This document shows, in pieces, positions 1-7,822 of a stretch of 9,323 bases of DNA. This stretch comes from Candidatus Alcyoniella australis (GTDB taxonomy: Bacteria; Lernaellota; Lernaellaia; JAVCCG01; Alcyoniellaceae). A program made the position numbers and the translations under genes. Under the pieces are notes generated by a model, which worked only from the letters and a program-made list of their open reading frames with translations, was not told the DNA's origin and did not search any database. The stretch spans positions 1 to 9,323 of the forward strand of contig JAVCCG010000057.1 of NCBI GenBank assembly GCA_030765605.1, given 5' to 3'. How positions within the stretch are numbered: the first letter of the stretch is position 1; each line of letters opens with the position of its first letter.

Positions 1-18
1 AGGTCCGGCCGTGTAAAT

Positions 19-55
19 GTTTCAATCCACTTCGATCCCCGGAGGGAACGAAGAC
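19..55 (-). repeat. CRISPR repeat 2
   Basis: This is a perfect 37-nt copy of the repeat at 91-127, with the same hairpin and TGGATTGAAAC tail. It is separated from that repeat by the 35-nt spacer at 56-90 and followed, in crRNA orientation, by the first 18 nt of a second spacer. Confidence 0.95.
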
Positions 56-64
56 GCCCCCGGC

Positions 65-80
65 CGATAGAATTCTATCG
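65..80. repeat. Perfect 16-bp palindrome inside the newest spacer
   Basis: Bases 65-80 read CGATAGAATTCTATCG, which equals its own reverse complement. The palindrome fills almost half of the 35-nt spacer. As RNA it could fold as a 6-bp stem with an AATT loop. Flanking bases 64 and 81 do not extend the symmetry. Confidence 0.95.
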
Positions 81-90
81 TTAAAACCAT

Positions 91-127
91 GTTTCAATCC
101 ACTTCGATCCCCGGAGGGAACGAAGAC
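91..127 (-). repeat. CRISPR repeat 1 (leader-proximal)
   Basis: In minus orientation the 37 nt read as GT, then a 24-nt imperfect palindrome, then an 11-nt tail. The palindrome is CTTCG-T-TCCC, loop TCCG, GGGA-T-CGAAG: nine base pairs with one T-T mismatch. The tail TGGATTGAAAC has the length of the 5' handle that Cas5c leaves on mature type I-C crRNAs. Cleavage at the 3' base of the stem, after ...CGAAG, would therefore give exactly the expected handle. Confidence 0.95.
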
Positions 128-323
128 TCTCAACACATAAGTGCAATCAACGTATCGGTTTTGTCGCCGGTTTGCGCGGACCGCTTATTCGAAGCCTTTA
201 CCGACCGAATCCGACCCGGGCCTTGCGGGAACAAGTATGCGATTTCACAAGCAACGCGAACCTGCCAGGGAAAACATGGTTGTTTAGGGTTCGCGCAGAT
301 TATCGCTACAGCCATTATGAGCC
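128..323 (-). promoter_or_regulatory. CRISPR leader
   Basis: The 196 bp between the cas2 stop and the first repeat have no convincing gene. Short overlapping frames here have no family resemblance and run into the repeats or antisense to cas2. By position this is the leader, which should carry the array promoter and the sequence read by Cas1-Cas2 at integration. The leader end touching the first repeat reads (minus strand) TTGCACTTATGTGTTGAGA. I see no promoter with good -35 and -10 boxes; the best -10-like hexamer is CATACT around 235-240, without a good partner. Confidence 0.75.
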
Positions 324-614
324 TCACACAATCAGGGGCGCGTCGAGATCAAGCGGCTTCCTGCACCCATGATGTTCCACCTTCCCCAAGTCATCCTCGG
401 AGAGAATGTAGAAACGCAAGCTGTCCTTTTTATCGTTCATCTCATTCAGCAGTCGCGCTCGCAGCACGACCCAGTTAGTTTTATCCAGCTTGCATTCGAA
501 AATCGACCACTGCACACGTTGCCCGTAATCCTGGCACGCTTTCGAGATTCTTCGCAATCGCCGTCGCCCCGCTTGGGTTTCAGTCGAGACATCATAGGTT
601 ATCAGTACATTCAT
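324..614 (-). CDS. cas2: CRISPR-associated endoribonuclease-fold protein Cas2 (type I-C)
   Basis: This 96-residue protein is the usual length for Cas2. It opens MNVLITYDVSTE, the first beta strand of the ferredoxin-like fold with the conserved Asp8 of the YDV motif. It continues with RRLRRISKACQDYGQRVQWSIFEC, the helix and second strand seen in I-C Cas2. Cas2 dimers bridge two Cas1 dimers in the integration complex, mainly in a structural role. The ATG at 614 is preceded by AGAGGTG about 5 nt upstream, and this site touches the cas1 stop codon (gap of 9 nt). It is the last gene of the operon, and the leader follows directly. Confidence 0.95.
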   Translation of the reverse strand: MNVLITYDVSTETQAGRRRLRRISKACQDYGQRVQWSIFECKLDKTNWVVLRARLLNEMNDKKDSLRFYILSEDDLGKVEHHGCRKPLDLDAPLIV

Positions 615-623
615 CGGACACCT

Positions 624-1648
624 CTATCGAAAGGCAAATGGCGGATACTCGTCCAGTTCGCCGCGGATCGTGCGCGAGAGCAACCGCGCTTGCACGTACG
701 GCAACAACCCCGCCGGGATCGCCTGCTCCAATAACGGATGTGTAATCTGGCGGCCTTTGCGGCCCTGGTATTCCTCAATAAACGTACGCCGCGCTTCGTC
801 GGTCAATGTCACACCTCCGGTTGCCGCGACCTCGAAATCGTTGCCATCGATCTGCCTGCGGTTGACCAACGCCAGCACCATTCGATCAACGGAGAAGGCT
901 CGAAACTCTTCCATCAAGTCCAACGCCAGGGACGGGCGCCCCGGACGCTCGACATGCAAAAATCCCACCCATGGATCGAGCGACGTGGTTTGCAGTGCCG
1001 CAATGCAGTCGTTGAGCAAGAGCGCGTAGCCGAAAGACAGCAACGCATTAAAGGCGTTTTTCGGCGGACGGCGGGAACGCCTTTCGAATCGTAGCGCCGC
1101 GTCGTTGACCACGACCATCGAATCCATCGCAGAAAAATAGAGCGCCGCCGCTTCTCCCTCATAGCCCCGAATCTGGTCGATCATCGCTGCACCGGGCAAC
1201 GACGCTTCCAACCGCGCGACGGAATCAACGACGCTGGACAGGGTTTCGCTTGCCTGTTCATCGCGTTCTCTTGCCGCGCGCCGCAGCAGCGCTGCACTGT
1301 TCTTAATTTTGCCCTGTACTATGAAGGCGGCGATTCGTTTGACAGTGAGCGGATCGTCGGCCGCTCGGACCTGTTGGCGTCGGAGGATCGCACCGCCGGA
1401 AGCAAGTCCTTCGAACCGTCCTAAAAATACCCGCGTTCGGTCAACATCGCCACGTGCAATGACCGCTCTGCGCACCATCCAAGCACATACGGGCTGACCG
1501 AAACCCGCCCGAAGCAGACGATGGCGCTGACACGATGTACTGGTACGCGCAGAAGTTCGCGATGATCCACGGAGACCAAAATGTTTTCTCGGTCTTTATG
1601 GACATACGCACCCTGCGTGGTGACGTACAGCGTGTTTAACAGATTCAC
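624..1648 (-). CDS. cas1: Cas1 integrase (type I-C), split into two frames by a one-base deletion
   Basis: Cas1 cuts and joins prespacers into the leader-repeat junction. The 5' part (1648-1421, GTG start) encodes 75 residues, MNLLNTLYVTTQGAYV to LTERGYF, then meets TAG. The rest continues in the -1 frame from LGRFEGLASGGAILRRQQVR to the stop at 624. Adding one T to the five-T run at 1423-1427 joins them into 341 residues, the normal size for I-C Cas1. All later landmarks are intact: GYEGEAAALYF (catalytic Glu, residues 162-172), then GFLHVERPGRPSLALDLMEEFR (about 229-250) with catalytic His232 and a metal-binding Asp near 244. The GTG overlaps the cas4 stop as GTGA, implying coupled translation. 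As written the sequence gives no full Cas1 unless the ribosome or polymerase slips. A homopolymer sequencing error or a recent mutation is the simplest explanation. Confidence 0.9.
1421..1427 (-). other. Frameshift site in cas1 (TTTTTAG)
   Basis: On the minus strand the first cas1 frame reads GGG TAT TTT TAG and stops. Backing up one base after TTT gives TTT-TTA-GGA, which continues as F-L-G-R-F-E and restores the family sequence exactly. The disrupted run has five Ts, where six would keep the frame. Five is short for transcriptional slippage. A P-site TTT codon can re-pair after a -1 slip, but the preceding TAT does not make a canonical tandem slippery heptamer. Confidence 0.9.
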
Positions 1649-2295
1649 GCTTTGCCTCCGTCAGGATCGCTCGGTTGCGCGCGGGCCAATTTTCGATGAA
1701 AGCCGTTTACGTCGGCGGTTATTTCGGGCAGACATACCTCCCTCAGCGAGCAATTGTCGCACTTTTTTGCGTACGATGCCCGCGGCGTCAGGCGTTGGTC
1801 GACCAACTGCCAATAGCGTTTGGCAGCAGCGAATGTCTTTTCACGTAACAATGCATCGCACTCAACGACCACGCGCCGGTTGCTGGAGCGATAAAAAACC
1901 GCGCCGCGCGGCACGTCTACGCCGAGCATTTCCTCCAATGCCATGGCTTGGGCGCAAAGTTGCACTCGGTCGGCGAGCCGACGGCCCTTGGCGCCGTGTT
2001 TGTGTTCCACGGGAAAGGGCCGCCACACGCCGGCAGCTTCCTCGAAGACGAGCTCCACCACATCAGCGACGCCGACCACGCCCAGCCGTTCGGACCGCAA
2101 CGCCAACGCGCGACAGATGCGCAAACCAGCTCGGACCTCGCCAGCCGGGTCGTGGACATGTTCGTGCTCGACCCGACCGGCTGCGGTCAGCGGATTTTCG
2201 ACCCACACGCCTTCGACGTGGATCAGCGCGCACTGGCGTTCGCAGAAAACCACGTGTTGCAGGCCCGAGAGGGGCAGGAGGTCATCGACGTCCAT
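1645..2295 (-). CDS. cas4: Cas4 iron-sulfur exonuclease (type I-C, prespacer trimming)
   Basis: Cas4 is a RecB-family nuclease that, with Cas1-Cas2, trims prespacers so that spacers carry the correct PAM orientation. The 216 residues show the expected order of motifs: Cys18 in FCER, a His-rich stretch at 44-48, Asp78 in GVADVVE, Glu97 and Lys99 in PVEHKHG, Gln112 in the following helix, and the C-terminal cluster Cys179-x2-Cys182-x5-Cys188. Cys18 and the three C-terminal cysteines should bind the 4Fe-4S cluster; the Asp, Glu and Lys form the nuclease centre. Nothing essential is missing. The ATG at 2295 is one base after the cas7 stop, and the gene's own stop overlaps the cas1 GTG. Confidence 0.95.
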   Translation of the reverse strand: MDVDDLLPLSGLQHVVFCERQCALIHVEGVWVENPLTAAGRVEHEHVHDPAGEVRAGLRICRALALRSERLGVVGVADVVELVFEEAAGVWRPFPVEHKHGAKGRRLADRVQLCAQAMALEEMLGVDVPRGAVFYRSSNRRVVVECDALLREKTFAAAKRYWQLVDQRLTPRASYAKKCDNCSLREVCLPEITADVNGFHRKLARAQPSDPDGGKA

Positions 2296-2296
2296 T

Positions 2297-3160
2297 TTAA
2301 ATCAATTCCTGTACCTCGATTCCGGAAGGCAATTCGTTTTGATCGATGGTTACGTCGTAGTCGAGAAACGAGCGGGCGGGGAGCTGTTTTCGGACGACCT
2401 TCACCCGGTCGAACAACTCGTGTGCCGGCGCGTTGCCCAGGGAACTGTCGTGTTTGAAGACAATCAGCTTGCGTGTGGCCATCATGCCGCGGGCTGCCGA
2501 GCGATCGACCTCGAACATCTTCTGGATCGCCGTCCACAGCAATCCCAGGTCGTCTTCCGAAAAGCCGGTCTGCGCTGCGAGTTGCGGCGACACGAAACCG
2601 CGACCGAAATAGAGTCCGTAGGGGATCGTCGCCTTACGACCCATCGTCCGGTTGTCGCCGCCCTGCGCCTCTGCCTCTTTTATCGTGGTCACGGCCATGC
2701 GGGTAATGGAATGTTCGCTGGCGACGATCGGGTCCAGCGACCGCGAGAAGGTTAGTTGCACCGGGCCGCGCACTTGCCCGCAATTCACCCCCGTGGACAT
2801 TACGGCGCCGAATGTGCGGATGTCGAAGAAGTTTTGGCACATCCACTGGCGGACTTTATCGACGTCGTCCCGCTTCTGCTTTTTCTTGTCCATCTTGATG
2901 TCTAACGCCGTGTAGGCGCGGCGGTGTTGCTCGTTGAGAATTGCCTTCTCTTTTACGTAGATTTCGTGCGGCGGCTGGTTCTCCTTGGCAGCGGCGACGT
3001 AGTTGCGGATCTTGCGTTTGAGGCAGACGTCGGTAACCAGTCCGTGGCCGGTTTCCGGGTCAATGCGCGGCAGGTTCCCGGCGTCGGGGTCGCCGTTGGG
3101 GTTGCCGTCTTGTACATCAAAGAGAATGACGAAGTCGTATCGGTTTTTTAGCTCGCTCAT
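2297..3160 (-). CDS. cas7c: Cas7c (Csd2), backbone subunit of type I-C Cascade
   Basis: The 287-residue length is normal for Csd2/Csh2-family Cas7. The N-terminus [28 protein letters not shown] (7-34) is the family signature, followed by the RNA-binding region [11 protein letters not shown] (45-55) and [15 protein letters not shown] (about 110-124). Several copies should line up along the crRNA spacer to form the Cascade filament. The ATG at 3160 follows a 16-nt gap after cas8c. Upstream there is only a purine-rich GAGAGA stretch rather than a strong Shine-Dalgarno, so some translation may depend on coupling to cas8c. The next gene, cas4, starts one base after its stop. Confidence 0.95.
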   Translation of the reverse strand: MSELKNRYDFVILFDVQDGNPNGDPDAGNLPRIDPETGHGLVTDVCLKRKIRNYVAAAKENQPPHEIYVKEKAILNEQHRRAYTALDIKMDKKKQKRDDVDKVRQWMCQNFFDIRTFGAVMSTGVNCGQVRGPVQLTFSRSLDPIVASEHSITRMAVTTIKEAEAQGGDNRTMGRKATIPYGLYFGRGFVSPQLAAQTGFSEDDLGLLWTAIQKMFEVDRSAARGMMATRKLIVFKHDSSLGNAPAHELFDRVKVVRKQLPARSFLDYDVTIDQNELPSGIEVQELI

Positions 3161-3176
3161 GGTTTCTCTCTTTCTA

Positions 3177-3560
3177 TCAATTCAAGGTGTTTTCGTTTTC
3201 AGTTCCGTTGTGGTCAACGTGTTCCTTCTTGCGGAACATCTCGGCGCGCTGGTGGTAGTAACCCAAGGCGAAGAGGCCTTGATCTTTGAGATCCAGCGTC
3301 GTCGGGAAGCCGCTGACCGGTTCGAGGATTTCGGACACCTGCTGCTGATACCAGATGCCGCTGCCGCCGAGTTTGCCGACGTGGTGTTGCGACAGCTTGA
3401 TCAGGCGGGGAAATACGGTAACCGGATTGGTCGAGGCCGCGCCGAAAAAGCGGTCGGCGATGCCGGCATTCGGATTGCCGATGGCCCGCGTCTGGAGCAA
3501 TTCCAGCACACAGAACAACCGACCGAGCCGATAGGCAGTGTTGATGTTGTTGGGATCCAT
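3177..3560 (-). CDS. cas11c: Cas11c small subunit, predicted internal translation product of cas8c
   Basis: Within cas8c, in the same frame, an ATG at 3560 (Met456 of Cas8c, [20 protein letters not shown]...) is preceded by AGGAGGT at 3571-3577, with 10 nt between. This is a full-strength Shine-Dalgarno in the middle of a coding sequence. The product would be 127 residues ending ENENTLN, mostly helical. In studied type I-C systems Cas11c is translated independently from the 3' part of cas8c and lines the belly of Cascade, stabilising the displaced strand. No separate cas11 gene exists in the operon, which fits. The existence of the product is inferred; the site itself is plain in the sequence. 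Confidence 0.8.
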   Translation of the reverse strand: MDPNNINTAYRLGRLFCVLELLQTRAIGNPNAGIADRFFGAASTNPVTVFPRLIKLSQHHVGKLGGSGIWYQQQVSEILEPVSGFPTTLDLKDQGLFALGYYHQRAEMFRKKEHVDHNGTENENTLN

Positions 3561-4925
3561 GGCTTCGCTTACCTCCTCGGGAGAGAGATTCAGGGTCTTT
3601 TTTCGCGCGCCGCGCGCCAACGACGCCTTGATTACGCACGTACGCAAAAAGGCGCGGTGCCAATTGGGCGCAGGTCCTTCGGCGCGGCAGCGACGGACGG
3701 CGGCCGAAAGCAGCGTGAGCGGGTAAGGGCCGTCACGCAGAATCGCCGCGTAGGACTGTGCCGCCAAGTTCGGTGGGATATTTTCGGCCTTGCCTTGGAG
3801 AACGATGGCACGCAGCAAACCGTAGAGGCCGGGAAGCGGTGGATCGTCGAAAGGGAAGTCGAGCGCCAGATCGTCGAAATGCCGCCTGAGGTTCTCGGCA
3901 ACATCGGCCACCGACGACTCGAACCAGTCGCGCACCATAATGCGGCCCTGGGCGCCTGAGAGGGTCAGCGCGTAAAAGCGATCCTCGTCCTTGAGCCATG
4001 CCGGGCGGCCTTTTTTAGGAGACTGATACAGTAAGGCGACGTTCTCGGCGGAACCCAGCAGCTTGCCCACCATCGACTCGAATCCGGAGCGGTTCTCGCG
4101 GGTCCAAAAGCAGGCCACGGTGTTGTCGTTGAGCGAAATGGCATTGTCAGCACGAGGGGACAGCAACGAGTTGAGCGCCGTTGTATAGGCTTCGGCCGCC
4201 GCCTGGCCGATCGGTGCGTTTTCGTTCTGCTTGAAACCGTAGCTCAGTGCCGCGTCGAAATTGAACGAGACCAAGGTACCGCCGCTTGTGGACGCGCCGC
4301 GGACGCCTTTGATTTTCGGGTGCGTAAGCTCCGGGACGCACGGTTCCCCGGTGACCAGACAGGTCCACTCGGCGGCTTGTTTTTCGGTCGCCGCGCGGCG
4401 AACCCCTTGCCAGTAGGCTCTGATTCCCGGCCGCTCGTGAACCAACAACGTGCCGTCCGGGTCGTAGACAAAAGCGTACTGCTGATTGGGCGGATGGTTG
4501 TCGGGCAAAAGCGGCCGCAGGGCATTCGGAGTGTTTTTGTCGTAGAACTTGAGTAAGGCCGTTAAAGCCTCGTCGTCGGTCGCCGCTGCCGCTTCGCGGA
4601 TCCGTTCGATAAAGAGTTCCCGCCGAACTGCACACTTTCCCGGCTTCCCGTCTTTCTTCGGGTCGTCGGAAAATCCGAGTACGTAGTCAGATTTGTCAAC
4701 CAGCAGAAACGCCAGATCGCCCGATGTGCGTCCAGCTCCTCGCGGTACATTGAATCGCTTGGGAATCGGCTTCCCCTTTGCGTTTGGTTCAAATGTCGGC
4801 TCGAAACCAAGGAGGGCTCCGTCGCGCCCAATCCGAATCAGGCAGCCCACGGGGCGCTCCTCGTAATCCGGGTCGTCCATCAACCCCCTGTGATTGGCGT
4901 AGTCGAACAGTGCCTTGAGGATCAT
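3177..4925 (-). CDS. cas8c: Cas8c (Csd1), large subunit of type I-C Cascade
   Basis: This 582-residue protein begins [36 protein letters not shown], a typical Csd1 start, and has the usual Csd1 length. Cas8c recognises the PAM (TTC in characterised I-C systems) and recruits Cas3 once the R-loop forms. Its ATG overlaps the cas5c stop as ATGA (4922-4925), indicating translational coupling. The C-terminal 127 residues form a helical domain that in type I-C is also made separately as the small subunit Cas11c; see the internal start at 3560. I see no frameshift or missing section. The family is divergent in sequence, so the assignment rests on the N-terminus, length, position between cas5c and cas7c, and the C-terminal helical domain. 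Confidence 0.93.
   Translation of the reverse strand: MILKALFDYANHRGLMDDPDYEERPVGCLIRIGRDGALLGFEPTFEPNAKGKPIPKRFNVPRGAGRTSGDLAFLLVDKSDYVLGFSDDPKKDGKPGKCAVRRELFIERIREAAAATDDEALTALLKFYDKNTPNALRPLLPDNHPPNQQYAFVYDPDGTLLVHERPGIRAYWQGVRRAATEKQAAEWTCLVTGEPCVPELTHPKIKGVRGASTSGGTLVSFNFDAALSYGFKQNENAPIGQAAAEAYTTALNSLLSPRADNAISLNDNTVACFWTRENRSGFESMVGKLLGSAENVALLYQSPKKGRPAWLKDEDRFYALTLSGAQGRIMVRDWFESSVADVAENLRRHFDDLALDFPFDDPPLPGLYGLLRAIVLQGKAENIPPNLAAQSYAAILRDGPYPLTLLSAAVRRCRAEGPAPNWHRAFLRTCVIKASLARGARKKTLNLSPEEVSEAMDPNNINTAYRLGRLFCVLELLQTRAIGNPNAGIADRFFGAASTNPVTVFPRLIKLSQHHVGKLGGSGIWYQQQVSEILEPVSGFPTTLDLKDQGLFALGYYHQRAEMFRKKEHVDHNGTENENTLN
3571..3577 (-). promoter_or_regulatory. Internal ribosome binding site for Cas11c
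   Basis: AGGAGGT on the minus strand lies 10 nt before the in-frame ATG at 3560. It is the closest match to the anti-Shine-Dalgarno consensus I noticed in the operon, stronger than the site before cas7c, which suggests that the small subunit is made in excess over Cas8c, as Cascade stoichiometry requires. Confidence 0.8.
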
Positions 4926-5602
4926 GGCGCGCCTCCCGATGTGATCACCTGTTCGCGCGGCGGAACGGCAACCACGCCCTGTTGCAGCTCGGCGCTAAAG
5001 AACAGGGGACGGAGGCGATCGCCCCTGTCTGCCGCGTCAAACTCAATGTCATAGAGCATCAGGCCCAGCGACTTGCTCAAACCGATCGGTTGCGGGGCGT
5101 CGTCTGCCGGGGCGACGTTGGCGGGGAATTCACGGCACCCCAAATAGGGTTGGTGAAAGCACTGCCCTTTTTTCAAACGCCGCTGGAACATCGCCTCGAA
5201 CTTGGTCGGGTTGTCCTCGGGCCCCGCCTTGTCGGTCATGGTGAAGTGGGCGGTGACCACGTAATCGACGTGCTCTAAGGCAAGGGTGTGGCGCTGCTGG
5301 CGCTGTGTCTCGACGACAAAATCAGGCAACACTCCGCTTTTCATCGCCGTTTTGGCGTTGGCGACCGAGACGCGCCCTTCGACCTCGTTGCGGCGGAACC
5401 CCGTGAACCGGATTGGCGCAAGGACGTCTATCTGGTCAATGTGCCAACAGATCGCGGGTTTCCAGAGGATCGCCTCTAGGACGCCGCGTGCGGCCGACGG
5501 GGTAATCACCTCGTAGGAAACGCGCTCAGCTTTGAACTCGGGTCGCGTGAAACAGGCAAGTTCGCCGCGGACCCTCACGCGATACGGTGGACTGCGATAC
5601 AT
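4922..5602 (-). CDS. cas5c: Cas5c (Cas5d), crRNA-processing endoribonuclease of type I-C
   Basis: In type I-C, which lacks Cas6, Cas5c cuts the pre-crRNA at the repeat hairpin and stays on the 5' handle. From the ATG at 5602 the protein has 226 residues: YRVRVRGELACFTRPEFKAERVSYEVITPSAARGVLEAILWKP (7-49) is the family's N-terminal signature, and QRQQRHTLALEHVDYVV (100-116) holds the basic-His pair (Arg104-His105) that may correspond to the Lys-His catalytic pair of characterised Cas5d; that match is by position only. An in-frame start at 5635 would add 11 residues (MFNQQHKGENE) and overlap cas3. I prefer 5602 because AAGGGGG (5611-5617) lies 8 nt upstream and homologues begin at this point. 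The stop overlaps the cas8c ATG. Confidence 0.94.
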   Translation of the reverse strand: MYRSPPYRVRVRGELACFTRPEFKAERVSYEVITPSAARGVLEAILWKPAICWHIDQIDVLAPIRFTGFRRNEVEGRVSVANAKTAMKSGVLPDFVVETQRQQRHTLALEHVDYVVTAHFTMTDKAGPEDNPTKFEAMFQRRLKKGQCFHQPYLGCREFPANVAPADDAPQPIGLSKSLGLMLYDIEFDAADRGDRLRPLFFSAELQQGVVAVPPREQVITSGGAP

Positions 5603-5610
5603 CTCGTTTT

Positions 5611-5617
5611 CCCCCTT
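5611..5617 (-). promoter_or_regulatory. Shine-Dalgarno site deciding the cas5c start
   Basis: AAGGGGG on the minus strand sits 8 nt before the ATG at 5602. It would lie inside the coding region if the upstream start at 5635 were used. The same heptamer precedes cas3. Confidence 0.75.
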
Positions 5618-5627
5618 GTGTTGTTGG

Positions 5628-7811
5628 TTAAACAATCAGTGATGGCATCCATGATTCACCGTCACGGATGACCAAGCCGAAACGTTGATCGTAGACAGAC
5701 TGGAAAACATCGGGTGAAAGCCGCCATGCGACTTCCTCGCCCAGCGGCAGAAGATGACCGCGGACGCGCCATTCATCGGCGGTCTTGCGCGGTATTTGTA
5801 CGGTGAAACGCTGCAACCGCCGCAACTGGTGACGCCAGGAAATAGGGCTGCCGTTTTGCACGCGCCGGTCTATATCGTCGATCACATCCGCGGCACGCCC
5901 GAAAGGCACAATGACGCCCTCGCTCCAGTCGTCCTCGATCATGCGGAAGGCTTCGGCAACCTGTTTGAAGGCAAGGCGTTTGCGTTTGCCCTGGATGTCC
6001 TTGGCGTCGCTGTCGGTCAGGAAGAAGAGCCGCTGGAAAAACTCGTCGTAGATTTCCGGGTCATGGATATCTAGCGCGCCCCGGCCGGCAAGCAATCCCC
6101 GGGTGACTTCCAAGGCCTTGGTCGGCACGCCCCGGGGTGGATTGCTTTGCGCCACGAAAACCTCGACCCGGCCCTGTGCCAGCCGCCCTTCACGGTTGCA
6201 GCGTCCGGCGGCTTGGGCAATCGAATCCAGACCGCCCAGCGCGCGGTAGACCACGGGAAAATCCAAGTCAACTCCCGCCTCGACCAGTTGGGTGGAAACC
6301 ACGCGGATCGGCCGGCCGTCTCGGAGTGTCGCGCGAATCGCGTTGATCGTCGCCAAACGATGTTCGGCGCACATGGTCGCCGAAAGGTGGACGGTCTGCT
6401 CGTTCCCCAGACGCTGATCAAGCATGGTGGTTAGGCGCCACGCATCGTCGCGGCGGTGAACAACACACAGGACACACGCTTCACCGGCCAGGCGGTCGGC
6501 AAGTGCCTCCCATGTTGTTGGCAAATTGAGATCGGCTGGCCAGGTCACATTGGTCCGTGACGAGGTCGCCTTAAACAATGACAACGGGTCGGTCACGATT
6601 TCGCGTACATCGGTCAGACCGAGCGGAAACCCATCCCGGTGGCGTAACGCCGGTTGGGTCGCCGTCGAAAGTACGATGCTGACGCCATAGTCACGCGCCA
6701 AGGTATTCAACCCGTCGAGAATCGGGGCCAGCAGCTTCGCCGGCAGCGTCTGCACCTCGTCGAGGACAACCACACTGCGTGCGATGTTGTGCAGCTTGCG
6801 GCATCGCCCGGGTCGGTTGGCAAAGAGCGATTCGAAGAACTGCACCGAAGTGGTGACGACCAGAGGCGAGTCCCAATTCTCAGCGGCGAGCCGCGCGCGT
6901 GTGGACACCTCAGCGCAAGGGGCCATTTCCATTTTGACCGCGCTGTGATGCTCTATCACTGCCTCGTCGCCAAATACCCCGCGGTAGACCTGCGAGTTCT
7001 GTTCGATGATGCTCGTGTAGGGAATCACGACGATCACGCGCTCGAGGCCGTACTTGGCCGCGTGGTCGAGGCCGAAGGCCATCGATGACAGCGTTTTGCC
7101 GCCGCCGGTGGGGACGGTTAAAGAAAACAGACCCGGCGGAAGCGATGCGGCAGCGCGACATTGGGCGAGAACGCGAGCACGAAAAGCGTTGATCGGCGAT
7201 GGCTCGGCGTCACGCGTCATGCCGGCGAGAAAATCGTCGAGCCGCGCCTTCATCTCCGCAATCGACAAGGCCCCGTCACGGCGGCCGGCTCGCTCGGGAT
7301 CGAAAAACCGTTCCGTGTCCAGGTAGTCGGCGTCCACCAGCGCGGAGAAGACCATCCGCAACCAGAATTCGTGGGCAACTTCATCTTTCAGGAAAGGCGG
7401 CCCATCAGAATACTGCGGCAAATTTGCTGAAAAGCCCCTCTCCCGCGCCTTTGCCAGATGACGCCGGGCTTGGTCGAGTTCCGCGCGAATTCCCTGGGCA
7501 AACTCGATAAAATCGGCTAATCCGCCGTGATGTCCGGCGACCGCCGCAGCAAGCAGGCACCCGAGCTCGCCGCGGGCAAAGAGTTCGGCCGCCCCCACGT
7601 ATGCGTGGCGCACGCGCCGATTCTCACCGCGCAGTCTGCCTTGAAAAGCCGGCTGTGTCTTACCCAGATCGTGTGCCAGCGCTGCCAGTTCTGCCGAGGC
7701 GCCTGATGCGAATTTGTCGGCAAAGGCCTTGGCAAGTTCCGCTGTTCCGCGCAGATGCTCAGACAGTAACTGACCGCGGCCACGCTCATCCACATGCGCC
7801 AATTCATCCAT
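5628..7811 (-). CDS. cas3: Cas3 helicase-nuclease (HD domain fused to DExD/H helicase)
   Basis: Cas3 is recruited to Cascade on target DNA, nicks the displaced strand and unwinds and degrades it. From the ATG at 7811 it has 727 residues. The HD nuclease (about 1-200) shows His19, His47-Asp48 (AHDLGK), His69 and His94-His95 (AGHHGG). The helicase has TVPTGGGKT (232-240, Walker A Lys239), DEVQ (351-354, in place of the usual DEAH/DEVH), STAT (382-385), and STQLVEAGVDLDFP...QAAGRCNREGR (about 507-543, motifs V and VI). All catalytic motifs are intact. A TTG at 7850 in the same frame would add 13 residues, but 7811 is better: AAGGGGG (7816-7822) lies 4 nt upstream and the extension has no family resemblance. 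It is the first gene of the operon, 25 nt before the cas5c ATG. Confidence 0.95.
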   Translation of the reverse strand: MDELAHVDERGRGQLLSEHLRGTAELAKAFADKFASGASAELAALAHDLGKTQPAFQGRLRGENRRVRHAYVGAAELFARGELGCLLAAAVAGHHGGLADFIEFAQGIRAELDQARRHLAKARERGFSANLPQYSDGPPFLKDEVAHEFWLRMVFSALVDADYLDTERFFDPERAGRRDGALSIAEMKARLDDFLAGMTRDAEPSPINAFRARVLAQCRAAASLPPGLFSLTVPTGGGKTLSSMAFGLDHAAKYGLERVIVVIPYTSIIEQNSQVYRGVFGDEAVIEHHSAVKMEMAPCAEVSTRARLAAENWDSPLVVTTSVQFFESLFANRPGRCRKLHNIARSVVVLDEVQTLPAKLLAPILDGLNTLARDYGVSIVLSTATQPALRHRDGFPLGLTDVREIVTDPLSLFKATSSRTNVTWPADLNLPTTWEALADRLAGEACVLCVVHRRDDAWRLTTMLDQRLGNEQTVHLSATMCAEHRLATINAIRATLRDGRPIRVVSTQLVEAGVDLDFPVVYRALGGLDSIAQAAGRCNREGRLAQGRVEVFVAQSNPPRGVPTKALEVTRGLLAGRGALDIHDPEIYDEFFQRLFFLTDSDAKDIQGKRKRLAFKQVAEAFRMIEDDWSEGVIVPFGRAADVIDDIDRRVQNGSPISWRHQLRRLQRFTVQIPRKTADEWRVRGHLLPLGEEVAWRLSPDVFQSVYDQRFGLVIRDGESWMPSLIV

Positions 7812-7815
7812 TTGA

Positions 7816-7822
7816 CCCCCTT
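7816..7822 (-). promoter_or_regulatory. Shine-Dalgarno site deciding the cas3 start
   Basis: AAGGGGG on the minus strand lies 4 nt before the ATG at 7811 and argues against the upstream TTG at 7850. Confidence 0.75.

Larger units (their letters stand above)
1..127 (-). CRISPR. Type I-C CRISPR array, leader-proximal end (two repeats, cut by window edge)
   Basis: Two identical 37-nt repeats (19-55 and 91-127) enclose a 35-nt spacer (56-90). A second spacer begins at 18 and runs off the window at position 1, so the array continues outside. In crRNA orientation (minus strand) the repeat starts GTCTTCG and ends TGGATTGAAAC, the 3' end typical of type I-C. The array lies downstream of cas2 on the same strand, which makes the 91-127 repeat leader-proximal and spacer 56-90 the most recently acquired. 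Identity between the two copies extends 2 nt (AT) into both spacers (17-55 versus 89-127); this may be chance, or the repeat unit may be drawn slightly short. Confidence 0.95.

Noticed and set aside
89-478. Plus-strand open frame of 129 codons through the repeat, leader and cas2
   Set aside because: It begins inside a CRISPR repeat, runs antisense to cas2, has no family resemblance and no ribosome site.
1581-2300. Plus-strand open frame of 239 codons opposite cas4
   Set aside because: Its product is dominated by Arg, Pro and Ala in the manner of antisense frames in GC-rich genes, and cas4 on the other strand has all its motifs.
3003-3959. Plus-strand open frame of 318 codons opposite cas7c and cas8c
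   Set aside because: It spans the boundary of two recognised genes in antisense, and its sequence shows no domain.
5603-5635. Longer Cas5c N-terminus starting at 5635
   Set aside because: It would place the AAGGGGG site within the coding region, overlap cas3 and add a polar stretch not expected in the family.
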